A stretch of 64,000 nucleotides of DNA, from positions 62,001 through 126,000 of the forward strand of contig NZ_QXED01000014.1 of NCBI RefSeq assembly GCF_003583365.1. The letters are read 5' to 3'. Made by a program: the position numbers and the translations under genes. This document shows, piece after piece, positions 8,010-17,090 of the stretch. Within the stretch, counting starts at the first letter, position 1; the number at the start of each line of letters is the position of its first letter. The notes beneath the pieces were generated by a model that made no database searches, was not told where the DNA came from, and worked only from the letters and a program-made list of their open reading frames with translations. Source of the DNA: Fibrisoma montanum. GTDB lineage: Bacteria; Bacteroidota; Bacteroidia; Cytophagales; Spirosomataceae.

Positions 8010-10412
8010 ATGTTCATGTTCCGCGGCCGTAACTACGCTTTATTCGTTTTCTTTTTTCTTTTTCCGTATTTGGTTTGGTCTCAGACGACTTCGGTAATCA
8101 TCCGGCTGCAGGAAACAAATCGCCGGCCCCTCATAGGCGCAACCCTCCGGCTGACCGACCGGGCCGATACGACCCGCCACCTCTACGCCCTGTCCGATAC
8201 GTCAGGAACGGCTGCTTTTCGGGTTGCGCCGGAGAAACACTACGGTCTGCTGGTAACGTCGGTCGGCTTCAAACCCCTGCGGAAACTGATTCAGCCGGGG
8301 CAGACCAACGTAACCGTAACGCTGGAGCCGGACAACGTAACGCTGCAGGCGGTATCGGTCGTGGCGGCCAAACCGCTCGTGAAGCAGGAGGACGACAAAA
8401 CCATCGTTGATCCCGAACCCATTGCCGCTACCAGCACGAGCGCCTACGAGATTATGGAAAAAACGCCGGGTGTCTTTCTTGACCCCGACGGCAACGTGTA
8501 CCTCAGCAGCACATCACCGGCCACGATTTACATCAACGGGCGGGAGCAGAAAATGAGTGCGGCCGACATCGCGTCCATTCTGAAAAGTCTGCCGCCCAAC
8601 AGCATCGAACGCATCGAGATTCTCAGAACCCCTTCGGCCCGGTACGACGCCAGCGGTACGGGTGGCCTTGTCAATATCGTGCTGAAGAAAGGGGTTAAGC
8701 TGGGGCTGACGGGATCGGTCAACGCGGGGGTGAATCAGGGGCGGTTCGGCAATCAGTTTGCGGGGATCAATCTCAACAATACCCAGCATGGACGCACAAC
8801 GTATCTAAACCTGAATTACACCAACCGCAACAGCTACGAGCAGGTGCAGAGCAACCGCCGGTTTGCACCCGATACGGCGTTGACCCAGGATGCGTACACG
8901 ACGTATCCGGCGCAGATTGCCTACGTCGGCTATGGCGTCGGGTTTGAGCTCTCGCGGAAGTGGGATCTGAATTTCGACGGACGGTTTTCGTGGAATCAGG
9001 CCAATTCAGAGGCCGTCAATGAAAACACAATCCGTCGGCTCAGCACCGGCCGGGTGCTGTCGGATAACCTGAACGAGGTCGACAACCGAAACCGGGTGCT
9101 GTCGTTCAGCCAGGGCGTCACTACACGACTGAAGCTGGACACCATCGGTTCGGAACTGACCACCGACGTATCGTACAGTTTCATCGGTACGCGTGGTGTC
9201 CAGAATTTTTCAACGCGCTACCTCCAGCCCGAACGTCCCGGTACGCTGGGCGACGGCTCGTTCGTTAACCAGCGGCACCTGCTGGCGGCTCAGGTGGATC
9301 TGAAATACAAGTTGCCGGCTGCGATCACGCTCGAATCCGGGGTGAAAACAACGGTACAGACCTTCAGCAGCGACGCGGCTTATTTTACCGTAGTGAACCA
9401 GATCCGCCGGCCGGATCAGAGCCGAACCAACCGCTTCGATTACCGGGAAAACATCAACTCGGCCTACGTGCAGGCGTCACGCCTGTTCGGGTCGATCTTG
9501 TTGAAAGGGGGCGTTCGGCTGGAAAATACGAACATGGATGGACAACAGCGCCTACCGGCCGATACGTCGTTTCGGATCAATCGTACCGATCTGTTCCCGT
9601 ACGTGTATCTGAGTCGGCGCGTAGCCAAAATCGCCGGCTACGAATTGCGGAGTTATCTGGTGTACCGGCGGTCGATCACGCGCCCGGCCTATGATTACCT
9701 GAATCCGTTTGCCCGCTACGTCGACCAGTATCTGTACGAAACCGGGAATCCGGCGCTGCGGCCGCAGTTCACCGACAATTACGAAGCGAACATCAGCGTG
9801 GAAGATCGGCCCATCTTTGCCCTCGGCCGGAACTACACCCGCGACATTTTCACCAACGTAGTGTACCAGGACCCCGCCAACCGGAGTATTGCCTACCGGA
9901 CGTACGACAACCTGGGCGTAAACCGCGAAACCTACTTCCGGATTCTGGGGGCGATTCCGCCCGTCAACCGCTACTTTTTCGTGGTCGGGGCGCAGTATAA
10001 TCACAACGACTACACCGGCGTGTACGAAAACAGTCCGCTGAACTTCAGCCGGGGCAGCTGGTCGTTCTTTACGTTCCATTCGTTTAAAATCGACAAACGC
10101 TCGACGGCTACGATGAACGGCTTTTTTCGCACCCGCGGGCAGCTTCAGTTCTACGAGCTGAGCAACTTCGGAGCGCTGAACCTGAGCGTCAACCGGAAAT
10201 TCATGCAGGACAAGCTGATGATCACCCTGGCGGCCAACGACCTGTTGTTCACCAACTACTACCAGTTCGTTCTGAAGCAGGGGAGCGTTACGGCCGATGG
10301 CCTGCGCCGGAACGACACGCGCCGGTTTGGGGTAACACTGCGCTATAATTTTGGCCTGCGTAAACGCGAAGAACGGATGAATATGTTCAACGTCGAACCA
10401 CCCACGCAGTAG
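8010..10412 (+). CDS. TonB-dependent outer-membrane receptor (beta-barrel family)
   Basis: An outer-membrane transporter of about 800 residues. After a signal peptide (YALFVFFFLFPYLVWSQ) come a carboxypeptidase-regulatory-like beta domain (about 20-100), a TonB plug (about 115-225, with YINGREQKM and IERIEILRTPSARYDASGTGG) and a long beta barrel ending in a YNFGLRKREER tail. It resembles the Bacteroidota outer-membrane barrel family close to TonB receptors rather than SusC. ATG 8010 is chosen, with 8016 as alternative, because the promoter element at 7991-7998 lies downstream of the frame's first possible start at 7965. The LytTR regulator gene follows by 119 bp. The substrate cannot be told from sequence. 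Confidence 0.88.
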   Translation: MFMFRGRNYALFVFFFLFPYLVWSQTTSVIIRLQETNRRPLIGATLRLTDRADTTRHLYALSDTSGTAAFRVAPEKHYGLLVTSVGFKPLRKLIQPGQTNVTVTLEPDNVTLQAVSVVAAKPLVKQEDDKTIVDPEPIAATSTSAYEIMEKTPGVFLDPDGNVYLSSTSPATIYINGREQKMSAADIASILKSLPPNSIERIEILRTPSARYDASGTGGLVNIVLKKGVKLGLTGSVNAGVNQGRFGNQFAGINLNNTQHGRTTYLNLNYTNRNSYEQVQSNRRFAPDTALTQDAYTTYPAQIAYVGYGVGFELSRKWDLNFDGRFSWNQANSEAVNENTIRRLSTGRVLSDNLNEVDNRNRVLSFSQGVTTRLKLDTIGSELTTDVSYSFIGTRGVQNFSTRYLQPERPGTLGDGSFVNQRHLLAAQVDLKYKLPAAITLESGVKTTVQTFSSDAAYFTVVNQIRRPDQSRTNRFDYRENINSAYVQASRLFGSILLKGGVRLENTNMDGQQRLPADTSFRINRTDLFPYVYLSRRVAKIAGYELRSYLVYRRSITRPAYDYLNPFARYVDQYLYETGNPALRPQFTDNYEANISVEDRPIFALGRNYTRDIFTNVVYQDPANRSIAYRTYDNLGVNRETYFRILGAIPPVNRYFFVVGAQYNHNDYTGVYENSPLNFSRGSWSFFTFHSFKIDKRSTATMNGFFRTRGQLQFYELSNFGALNLSVNRKFMQDKLMITLAANDLLFTNYYQFVLKQGSVTADGLRRNDTRRFGVTLRYNFGLRKREERMNMFNVEPPTQ

Positions 10413-10519
10413 CCCGGCCGGGGGTGTCCGGGAGTGGGCAGGAAGAAACAAATCCCGCCCGTTGCCCGCTTTTGATCGACGTACGCCCCGGCAATGGACG
10501 CCGGCTATGTCAGAACCGC

Positions 10520-10527
10520 TATTTTTG
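10520..10527 (+). promoter_or_regulatory. Possible -7 promoter element at the LytTR gene
   Basis: TATTTTTG fits TAnnTTTG, but it ends only 4 nt before the ATG at 10532, so a transcript from it would be leaderless. No clear TTG -33 element at the right distance was seen; it may be chance. Confidence 0.35.
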
Positions 10528-10531
10528 TGCT

Positions 10532-11404
10532 ATGCTCCAGTCCGTACGTACTTTTCTGAATCAGCCGCTTGCCGAAGACTTCAGCCTGAAGAATACGATT
10601 CGCGAATCGCTGCTGGCGAGTCTGTACGTGTTCGGTTTTCTGGTCCTCCTGAACCTCCGGCAATTTGACTGGGAGCTGGTAGGCGGGGCATTTCTGCTCG
10701 GAGCTGGCTGTTTCATGGCGTCCCTGTCGGCCAATTGGTTGGCCCCCCGATTATTACCGTCGTGGTATGATGAAGAACGCTGGACGGTTGGCCGGCATAT
10801 TCCCCACACGCTGTTTGTCCTGCTGTGCATCAGTGTCACTAATCAGTTGCTATTAACGGTAATGGGCTCGGGCAAACCGCCTTTCTGGCAAATGTATCTG
10901 TACGTAACGCTGATTGGGTTCTTCCCCATAACGCTGGGGGTACTGGCCGCCGAGCGCCGTCGGTTCGCCCGCAACGCCACGCAGGCCCTGGCGGTTAATG
11001 CGCAACTGGAGCGACGACAGGAAAACCGACCGGCGCTTTTGGACCAACCGCAGCCGACCATTACGCTGCTGTCTGACACCGGTAAGGAAAAGCTCAGCCT
11101 GCACCCCGATCAGCTCGTTTACGTGGAATCGGTCGGCAACTACATCGATGTGCACTGGCTGAATCTGAACGCCCCGCAGAAGACGGTGTTGCGCAACACG
11201 CTCAAAGAGGTTGAAGCCGTACTCCGCGAGTATCCCCAGTTTTTCCGCTGCCACCGGGCCTTTATCGTGAACCTGAAAGCGGTGAACTGCACCGAAGGCA
11301 ATGCCCGTGGCTACCAGCTTACGCTGACCGGCGCTGCGGTCGGGATTCCGGTCTCACGCAGCTACCTGGATGCCTTCGATCAGCGCATGGCCATGCTGAC
11401 GTAG
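10532..11404 (+). CDS. Membrane-anchored LytTR transcriptional regulator
   Basis: A 290-residue DNA-binding regulator without a receiver domain. The N-terminal half has four predicted membrane segments (about residues 22-42, 48-66, 88-108 and 118-138). The C-terminal half (about 185-288) is a LytTR domain, with the typical VYVESVGNYIDVHW strand, VLRNTLKEVE and FFRCHRAFIVNLKAV. ATG 10532 starts the recognisable part; the open frame extends upstream through a non-family stretch. Membrane LytTR proteins are thought to respond to envelope signals directly or with a sensor kinase; none is encoded here. TonB receptor genes on both sides are plausible targets. Function by family only. Confidence 0.85.
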   Translation: MLQSVRTFLNQPLAEDFSLKNTIRESLLASLYVFGFLVLLNLRQFDWELVGGAFLLGAGCFMASLSANWLAPRLLPSWYDEERWTVGRHIPHTLFVLLCISVTNQLLLTVMGSGKPPFWQMYLYVTLIGFFPITLGVLAAERRRFARNATQALAVNAQLERRQENRPALLDQPQPTITLLSDTGKEKLSLHPDQLVYVESVGNYIDVHWLNLNAPQKTVLRNTLKEVEAVLREYPQFFRCHRAFIVNLKAVNCTEGNARGYQLTLTGAAVGIPVSRSYLDAFDQRMAMLT

Positions 11405-11553
11405 CCTTCCCATTCATCCCAGAAACGGTCTAAATACCCCAAAATCGGGCGTTTTGTCCCTTCCCGTTTGTCAGCTATCCCACCCTATTGCGAAGGGCAG
11501 GCCGGCCGCCGATGTTTGTATCAACGATTCGCTGACGCAAACACAATTCGGCT

Positions 11554-13734
11554 ATGATACGCATCTACTCAATCGGGCTTATTCTCCTCACAGCGCTGCT
11601 GCTGTTGCCGTTTACGGTCTTTGCCCAGAAGATCCGTGTGCAGGGAACGGCCACTTACAACGGTATTCGCCCGCTGCCCAACGTGAGCATTTCGCTGGAC
11701 GGTTCATACGACGGCGCCACTACCGACGACAAAGGCCGGTTCACGTTTGAGACGGAGGAAAATGGACCGTTTAAACTAATTGCGCGAGTCGCTGGCTTTG
11801 TCGACGTAGCCCAGCCAATCGAACTAAACGGCGCTACCACTGTGGTTGCTACCATCGTGTTCACGACGAAAGCCGTTACGTTGAATGACGTAACCGTCCG
11901 GCCGCGGCTGTTCGATCTGACTGATAAAAACAAGTACACGGTCATGAGCCCGCTGGACGTATTGACGACCGCTACGGATGGCAATATCACGTCGGCGCTC
12001 AGGACTCTGCCGGGTGCTCAGCCCGTTGGCGAGAGTGGCGACCTGTTCGTGCGGGGTGGGACCGGTACCGAAACCAGGGTGTACATTGACGGTTTGCTGG
12101 TCAATAACTTTACCTACAGCAGTCCGTCCAACATGGCCGCCCGCAGCCGCTTTGCGCCCGGCATGTTCAAGGGCACGTTTTTCTCAACGGGCGGCTACTC
12201 AGCTCAATACGGGCAGGCGCTCTCGTCGGCACTGGTACTTGAAACCGAAGATCTGCCGGTGAAAAGCAGCGCCGAACTGACCCTGTCGCCGGTCATGGCC
12301 GGCGCAACCCTCGAAAAGCTGAGCCGTGACAAGAAGACTGTCTACGGGGGAGGAATCAGCCATACGAGCCTGCGTCTGTATAATTTGCTTGCACCGGCTA
12401 CGGTTTTGTTCACTAAAACGCCCCGCTACTGGGACGGTAACGGGTTTGTCCGGCGGCAGTTCAGCAACGGGGGGATGCTCAAATTTTTTGTCAACGGTGG
12501 CCTGAGTGATGTCGGTCTCGACCGGCCAAATCTGGACTATGAGGGTGTGGTCAACAACATCCGGTTGACTAACCGAAATCTGTATACCAACCTGACGTAC
12601 CGCCGGAACCTGAACCGTGGCTGGAAGTGGCAGGCGGGGCTTTCCTACAACTATAACACCGATCTGACCAACGTAGCGGCTCGCGTTGACGGGGGCTTGC
12701 GAGCCGATTCGCTGGTCCGGCAGGCCGATCGGTCGGCGCTGTGGCAGGCTCGTAGTGTAGTTTCCAAACTGATACTGGCCCGCACCCGCCTGCACGTTGG
12801 TACCGAGCTGCAACGGGTCAGTGAGCAACGCAATGACAGCCGCAACGTCGACACCTTCCTGGCTCAGTTTGCCGAAACCGAATCGTACCTGACCGACCGG
12901 CTGTCGGCGCGGATTGGGCTGCGGTTCGAATACGCATCGGTGCTGCGGAAAGCCAACGTAGCGCCCCGGCTGGCGCTCGGGTACAGCACCGGAACAAATG
13001 GGCTGCTGTCGGTGTCGTACGGCCGGTTTTATCAAAAACCGGAGCGGCAGTTCCTGTGGCAGACCACTGATATAGGCTACACCAACGCCGATCATTACAT
13101 TGCCAGCTACCAGCAGCTTGCCAACGACCGGACGTTTCGGGCTGAGGGTTTCTTTAAACGGTACAACCACCTGATCCGGACAACGCCGAACCTGGATAAC
13201 GGCGGCTGGGGCTACGCCCGCGGGGTTGAGGTTTTCTTCCGCGACAAGAAAAGCATCAAAGGGGTTGATTACTGGCTGTCTTACTCGTTTCTGGACACGA
13301 AGCGGCTGTTTCTGGACTACCCAACGGTCGTACAGCCGTCGTTTGCCGCCCGGCACACAGCCTCGGCCGTCGTGAAGCGCTTTTTCTCAGCCGTTCAAAC
13401 CAATATTGGCCTGTCGTACACCTACGGCTCAGGTCGCCCGTATGTCAACCCAAACCGCCCGGTCGAAGCGTTCATGACCGATCGGACCCCGCCTTACCAT
13501 AACCTCGGCCTGAGCATCGCCCACCTGATGAGCGTTCGGAAAGCCCAGTCGGTGCTGGTTCTGACGGTCAGCAATGCGCTGGGTAACCGGCAGGTATTCG
13601 GCTACACCTACTCAACCCGACATCCAGAGCGCCGGGAAGCCATTGTGCCTACCAATAACCCTTTTGTGTTCGTCGGCCTGTTCGTCACCCTCGGTGCCGA
13701 TCGTCGGCAGGAAATCATCAATAGTCAATTGTAA
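11554..13734 (+). CDS. TonB-dependent receptor with carboxypeptidase-like N-domain
   Basis: An outer-membrane receptor of 726 residues. Signal peptide about 1-25 (LLLLPFTVFAQ); carboxypeptidase-regulatory-like beta domain about 26-110; TonB plug about 125-235, with ALRTLPGAQPVGESGDLFVRGGTG; then a beta barrel whose last residue is a leucine rather than the usual aromatic (end GADRRQEIINSQL). The size is at the short end for such receptors. The small exported TPR-like gene starts 26 bp after it, so the two are probably co-transcribed, and the LytTR gene is 149 bp upstream. Substrate unknown; the lack of a SusD partner argues against a standard glycan system. Confidence 0.85.
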   Translation: MIRIYSIGLILLTALLLLPFTVFAQKIRVQGTATYNGIRPLPNVSISLDGSYDGATTDDKGRFTFETEENGPFKLIARVAGFVDVAQPIELNGATTVVATIVFTTKAVTLNDVTVRPRLFDLTDKNKYTVMSPLDVLTTATDGNITSALRTLPGAQPVGESGDLFVRGGTGTETRVYIDGLLVNNFTYSSPSNMAARSRFAPGMFKGTFFSTGGYSAQYGQALSSALVLETEDLPVKSSAELTLSPVMAGATLEKLSRDKKTVYGGGISHTSLRLYNLLAPATVLFTKTPRYWDGNGFVRRQFSNGGMLKFFVNGGLSDVGLDRPNLDYEGVVNNIRLTNRNLYTNLTYRRNLNRGWKWQAGLSYNYNTDLTNVAARVDGGLRADSLVRQADRSALWQARSVVSKLILARTRLHVGTELQRVSEQRNDSRNVDTFLAQFAETESYLTDRLSARIGLRFEYASVLRKANVAPRLALGYSTGTNGLLSVSYGRFYQKPERQFLWQTTDIGYTNADHYIASYQQLANDRTFRAEGFFKRYNHLIRTTPNLDNGGWGYARGVEVFFRDKKSIKGVDYWLSYSFLDTKRLFLDYPTVVQPSFAARHTASAVVKRFFSAVQTNIGLSYTYGSGRPYVNPNRPVEAFMTDRTPPYHNLGLSIAHLMSVRKAQSVLVLTVSNALGNRQVFGYTYSTRHPERREAIVPTNNPFVFVGLFVTLGADRRQEIINSQL

Positions 13735-13760
13735 CCATAAACTCAATCCATTTTATAACC

Positions 13761-14420
13761 ATGAAAACGCTTGTCATTACCCTGATTAGTCTTGTTTTGC
13801 TGGCTCATGCTACGTTGGCTCAGAGCGATAAGTACCAGAAAGCAATGGAAAAGAACCTGGCCCAGTTTGATACGGCCCGCACCGTATCGTCGCTGCTCGG
13901 CCTGATGAATACGTTTGAACGAATTGGCTCCGTCGAAAAGGCGCAGTGGTTGCCTTACTATTACGCCGGAATGTGCGCTATGAACCTGGCCAACAAGGAG
14001 AAAGATAAAAACCAGATCGACAGTTGGGCCGATAAAGCCGAAAGCTTCGCCAGCCGGGCCGACTCGCTCAGTCCGAACAATTCCGAAATTTCGTGTCTGA
14101 AAGCGACCATCCACTTTGCCCGTATCAACGTCGACTTCATGAGCCGCGGACCCAAATATTCGGCCCTTGGTGCGGAGGCTTTACAACAGGCGTTGAAACA
14201 GAACCCGAACAACCCCCGTGCTATGGTTGTGCTGGCGCAGTTGAAACGCAGCGCCCCCGAAGGCTTTGGTGGCGACAAGGCGATGGCCTGTCAGTTGGCG
14301 GCCAAAGCCGCCCGGATCTTTGAACAGACCCCGACGGGTAACCCCATTAATCCAAAGTGGGGCCAGAACAGTGCCCAGGCCCTGCTGAAAAAATGCGAAG
14401 AGCCGACCGCGCAGAAGTAA
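13761..14420 (+). CDS. Small exported TPR-like protein
   Basis: A 219-residue protein with a clear signal peptide (MKTLVITLISLVLLAHATLAQ) and a helical body. The body contains tandem TPR-like helices, for example the stretch beginning EALQQALKQNPNNPRAMVVL and the preceding NNSEISCLKATIHFA. It is expected in the periplasm. It begins 26 bp after the TonB receptor, which suggests an accessory role for that receptor. Bacteroidota receptor genes often carry such short partners, but I do not recognise this one's function. The codon use is like its upstream neighbours, whereas the DNA after it turns AT-richer. Confidence 0.75.
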   Translation: MKTLVITLISLVLLAHATLAQSDKYQKAMEKNLAQFDTARTVSSLLGLMNTFERIGSVEKAQWLPYYYAGMCAMNLANKEKDKNQIDSWADKAESFASRADSLSPNNSEISCLKATIHFARINVDFMSRGPKYSALGAEALQQALKQNPNNPRAMVVLAQLKRSAPEGFGGDKAMACQLAAKAARIFEQTPTGNPINPKWGQNSAQALLKKCEEPTAQK

Positions 14421-14556
14421 CCGAAGGGGCCGGCTCCTGTTCGGAGGGTGGCCTGGACCACTTCAGTATTACTGGAATGTAGTTGCAACGAAAAAACGTG
14501 AGCGATTCCAACGGTTTAACAGTTTCAGGAGTCATGCCGTAGGGATCGCTCATGCC

Positions 14557-14916
14557 ATGAAAAATATATTGGTTATTCTGATGGTCATAGTCATGGAGGC
14601 ATGCCACCCCGGCGACGGAGCGGAGTGCCTGCCCTATGTGGGGCGAGTGTACGGTACCGGCTGTAGCGCCGTAGCCGTTAAAGTCCTTAATAAAGAGGTC
14701 AATTCGAGGATCCCGACAGGTCAGAATGCATTTGAGAATAACGTCATTGAGCTTATAGGAATACCAGACACTGTACGAGCCGGCCAAACGTTCTATTTTG
14801 ACTTCAGAGATGTTCAGCCACAGGATGAGGCTCCTCCCTGTCAGGCTATTTTTGCAGCCGCTTCCCGAAAAGTTGTGCTGACCCGGTTTGGTTACACGCG
14901 CTGTGACATCCCGTGA
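14557..14916 (+). CDS. Hypothetical small lipoprotein
   Basis: Not recognised. A 119-residue frame with a short hydrophobic start (MKNILVILMVIVMEAC) and a weak lipobox ending in Cys16, followed by a mature part with five more cysteines (ECLPYVGRVYGTGC, PPCQ, TRCDIP) that suggest disulfides in the periplasm. A longer frame lies antisense to it but resembles no family. The gene stands alone in the AT-richer patch. Export is likely; everything else is open. Confidence 0.5.
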   Translation: MKNILVILMVIVMEACHPGDGAECLPYVGRVYGTGCSAVAVKVLNKEVNSRIPTGQNAFENNVIELIGIPDTVRAGQTFYFDFRDVQPQDEAPPCQAIFAAASRKVVLTRFGYTRCDIP

Positions 14917-15561
14917 TTCTCCGCTGCTCAAACAAACCGCTTTATAGAATTTCGACCTGGCGACTGAATGGCAAGGTGGCTTCCCTATTAGTCTATTTAA
15001 ACAGCATACTGTCTTCGTCTGCACGTTTTACGGAGGCTATTGGGAAGTTGCCTGATTTTTCTATCATCACAACTAAATTGTATGAAAGCGTCCTCCTTTT
15101 TGCTACGTTACTGCTCCGGCAACCCAGCAGTAACGTTCTCAATGGCTCTTCATTGACGGACAGTAAATAGACCGTTATCGAACTGTCGGGTCAGCCAATA
15201 CCGGATTGCAGACAATCAGTTGTGCTTAGCAACGGCGATACGGTAATAGTCTAACTGCGTGGTGGGCCAAAACCGCAGTCCAGAGGTAGTGTCTCAGTGT
15301 AAATTTCAATGGCATTGCCTGCATGATCTGTTAGCGGATGCGACTAACCTATTCGGAATCGCATTCTGAAGACAGCGTGTGATTTGTACCTTTTCCAGAC
15401 GAGTTCTGTGACTGATGTGTTTGTTGCAAAAGTCCGTTAGCCGCTTAATCGAACTGTTCTGGCTGCTAGTATATGACCAAAAAGTACTTACTCTTGAGTC
15501 CAGTGGCTACCTGAACAAGCAAACCTGAAACTTTTGCAACAGTCACTGGCATCATAATAAG
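14917..15561. other. Gene-free stretch with IS-end-like motifs
   Basis: These 645 bp contain no coding region I can defend. Short open frames are unlike any family. The part near 15415-15549 contains a pair of inverted TGTTGCAAAAGT motifs listed separately. Base composition is lower in GC than the flanks, as expected for old insertions. Confidence 0.55.
15422..15549. repeat. Paired inverted TGTTGCAAAAGT motifs (IS-end-like, 128 bp)
   Basis: TGTTGCAAAAGT at 15422-15433 is matched by its exact complement ACTTTTGCAACA at 15529-15540. The right copy continues into GTCACTG and the left is preceded by GTGACTG eight bases earlier, so the symmetry reaches beyond the core. The TGTTGCAAA core resembles the ends of IS6-family elements, but no transposase lies between. 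It could be a solo-end remnant or a tiny non-autonomous element. Confidence 0.45.
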
Positions 15562-16326
15562 CTATGGTAATGGATACTTGGAAATATAGACCACACCCCG
15601 GCCCTGTTTACTGTTGCAAAATGAGAAAGGCTCACCCGTTTTGCCACCGCGACCGCAAACAGCATCTGTACCGGCCATGTATAGCCGTTGCTTGCTATCC
15701 AGGTACAGGCTATTCAACTGATGAAGCAGAGGAAGATCAACTCGACGCCCATCTAAAGTAATCACCCCAGGTGTTTCAAAATGACCAGTTGTAGCAGTTG
15801 GATCCACGAAGACCCGATTAATTCTATACGTAGTTCCTGTAGACGTCGTTACAGGATTAATCAATAGTCTTTTGTCGATTGGTTGACCTGATCGAGGTTC
15901 ATCGAGCAAAGGATTCCGCTTTGTGTACCGTTGCCACGTTTGGCCATCGTCCAAACTGTAGTTATCAGCATGAATTAAGATTTGTTGATAGTAGTCTTTT
16001 GGCGTTTGATTGATCAGCCCAGTCATGGTGAATAGGGTATCCTGATTCTGGACGATACCGAACATACCATTTGACTGCTGATAAACCTGCTGCCAGTGCT
16101 TGCCTTTATCCGTTGACCGGAAGATTGCAAATCCAGTCGTTATGAGTAACGTTTTGTCCCAGTCTCCCCACACTCCTTGAATTTCTTTATCCACTGGAGC
16201 TTTGAGCGTGTACCAGTTTGGGTATTCGGCGAGTACGGTGTCGTGCTCAGGATCGACGATGTCAGATGGAGCCTTTTTACAAGACAAGGCTAGTAGAAGG
16301 AGACTACAGCAGAGCAGAGTTTTCAT
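15562..16326 (-). CDS. Lipoprotein with BNR/sialidase-like propeller repeats
   Basis: A 254-residue exported lipoprotein. The signal MKTLLCCSLLLLALSC ends in a good lipobox (LALSC, Cys16). The mature part has Asp-box-like units of the kind seen in BNR propellers: IFRSTDKGKHWQQV and YSLDDGQTWQRY. It is too short for a full six-blade sialidase and shows no catalytic set, so a binding or structural role is more likely. It is flanked on both sides by the TTGCAAAAGT-type inverted motifs and lies in the AT-richer patch, which suggests a mobile or recently acquired gene. Confidence 0.65.
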   Translation of the reverse strand: MKTLLCCSLLLLALSCKKAPSDIVDPEHDTVLAEYPNWYTLKAPVDKEIQGVWGDWDKTLLITTGFAIFRSTDKGKHWQQVYQQSNGMFGIVQNQDTLFTMTGLINQTPKDYYQQILIHADNYSLDDGQTWQRYTKRNPLLDEPRSGQPIDKRLLINPVTTSTGTTYRINRVFVDPTATTGHFETPGVITLDGRRVDLPLLHQLNSLYLDSKQRLYMAGTDAVCGRGGKTGEPFSFCNSKQGRGVVYISKYPLP

Positions 16327-16637
16327 AATCGTTGATTCTTGGTTTTACTGCTTCTAAAAGGCAGTGACAGTAACTTTTACTATTTGACTTAACTAACGTT
16401 CATGCTGTCAATCTACAAAAGCCTCAGAACTACTTGCTCATACAACTACTCAGACTGAAAGCGAGTATTTGCGAAATTCGACGACCGCCAAATCAGTTCG
16501 GGTGAGTGGCGGACAGACTTTTGCAACAGCCACTGATGTTATGTAAAAGTAATATAAAAACAAAAGCTACGCTGTTACAAAAGTGATTAGCCTTGGTTTT
16601 ATCTAAATGATCTCTTACAGATTAATTGGCTCTTATT
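16327..16637. other. Divergent intergenic region with a second IS-end-like pair
   Basis: These 311 bp separate two divergent lipoprotein genes and should carry both promoters, though I see no clear TAnnTTTG element. The right part carries the second inverted motif pair (about 16518-16591). No gene is supported. Confidence 0.5.
16518..16591. repeat. Second pair of IS-end-like motifs
   Basis: ACTTTTGCAACAGCCACTG begins at 16518 and CTGTTACAAAAGT at 16572, about 35 bp apart and inverted. The first matches the right end of the 15422-15549 pair (ACTTTTGCAACAGTCACTG) with one change. The second is followed by GATTAGCC where the earlier left end has CCGTTAGCC. The two pairs flank the BNR lipoprotein gene. 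Confidence 0.45.
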
Positions 16638-17045
16638 ATGAAGCAATGTTTGAATACCTTGGTACCTCTTCTAATCATACTAGGTGCTTGCCAACAGCAA
16701 GAAAAAAATCAGCAGTTAACCATAAAGGGCCTCTTTGCAGATTCGACTGGCAAGCCAATTGCCAATATGCAGGTTTTGTTCGTTGAAGAAAAACCAAATG
16801 AGCACTTTAACCCTTTCATACCAAGTACTGTTGTTGCTCAACATGTATTACGTTCTGACTCAGAAGAGCGTTTTTCTCAACCAGTTAGCTGGCACTCGGG
16901 TGTTTTCTTCACGGTAGCCTCTTATCCTGATTCCGTTGCCCCCTATCTAATTGTTAGCTGCTCAGCCGAGACGCAAGGTAATACGTGTCGAATAGTTCCT
17001 CCCTTTCCTACTACTGTAAGCCTTACGGTTCGACGGTTTAATTAG
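16638..17045 (+). CDS. Hypothetical lipoprotein
   Basis: A 135-residue lipoprotein when started at ATG 16638; four more codons are possible upstream. The signal MKQCLNTLVPLLIILGAC has a good lipobox (ILGAC), followed by a Q/E/K-rich linker and then a beta-rich segment resembling a carboxypeptidase-regulatory or transthyretin-like fold (TIKGLFADSTGKPIANMQVLF). No known family is recognised. Located in the AT-richer patch next to the second IS-end-like pair. Confidence 0.55.
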   Translation: MKQCLNTLVPLLIILGACQQQEKNQQLTIKGLFADSTGKPIANMQVLFVEEKPNEHFNPFIPSTVVAQHVLRSDSEERFSQPVSWHSGVFFTVASYPDSVAPYLIVSCSAETQGNTCRIVPPFPTTVSLTVRRFN

Positions 17046-17090
17046 ACCTCTGAAATTTGTTGTACAAGTGGCATTAAGTTGGGTAAGTGA

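Noticed and set aside
12199-13356. 385-codon open frame antisense to the second TonB receptor
   Set aside because: No motif, no signal; the plus-strand receptor is clear.
14347-15024. 225-codon frame antisense to the small lipoprotein at 14557
   Set aside because: No recognisable domain, no signal peptide, and odd composition; the shorter plus-strand frame has a lipoprotein signal.
14913-15170. 85-codon frame following the 14557 lipoprotein
   Set aside because: GTG start, no family likeness and a composition typical of random translation.
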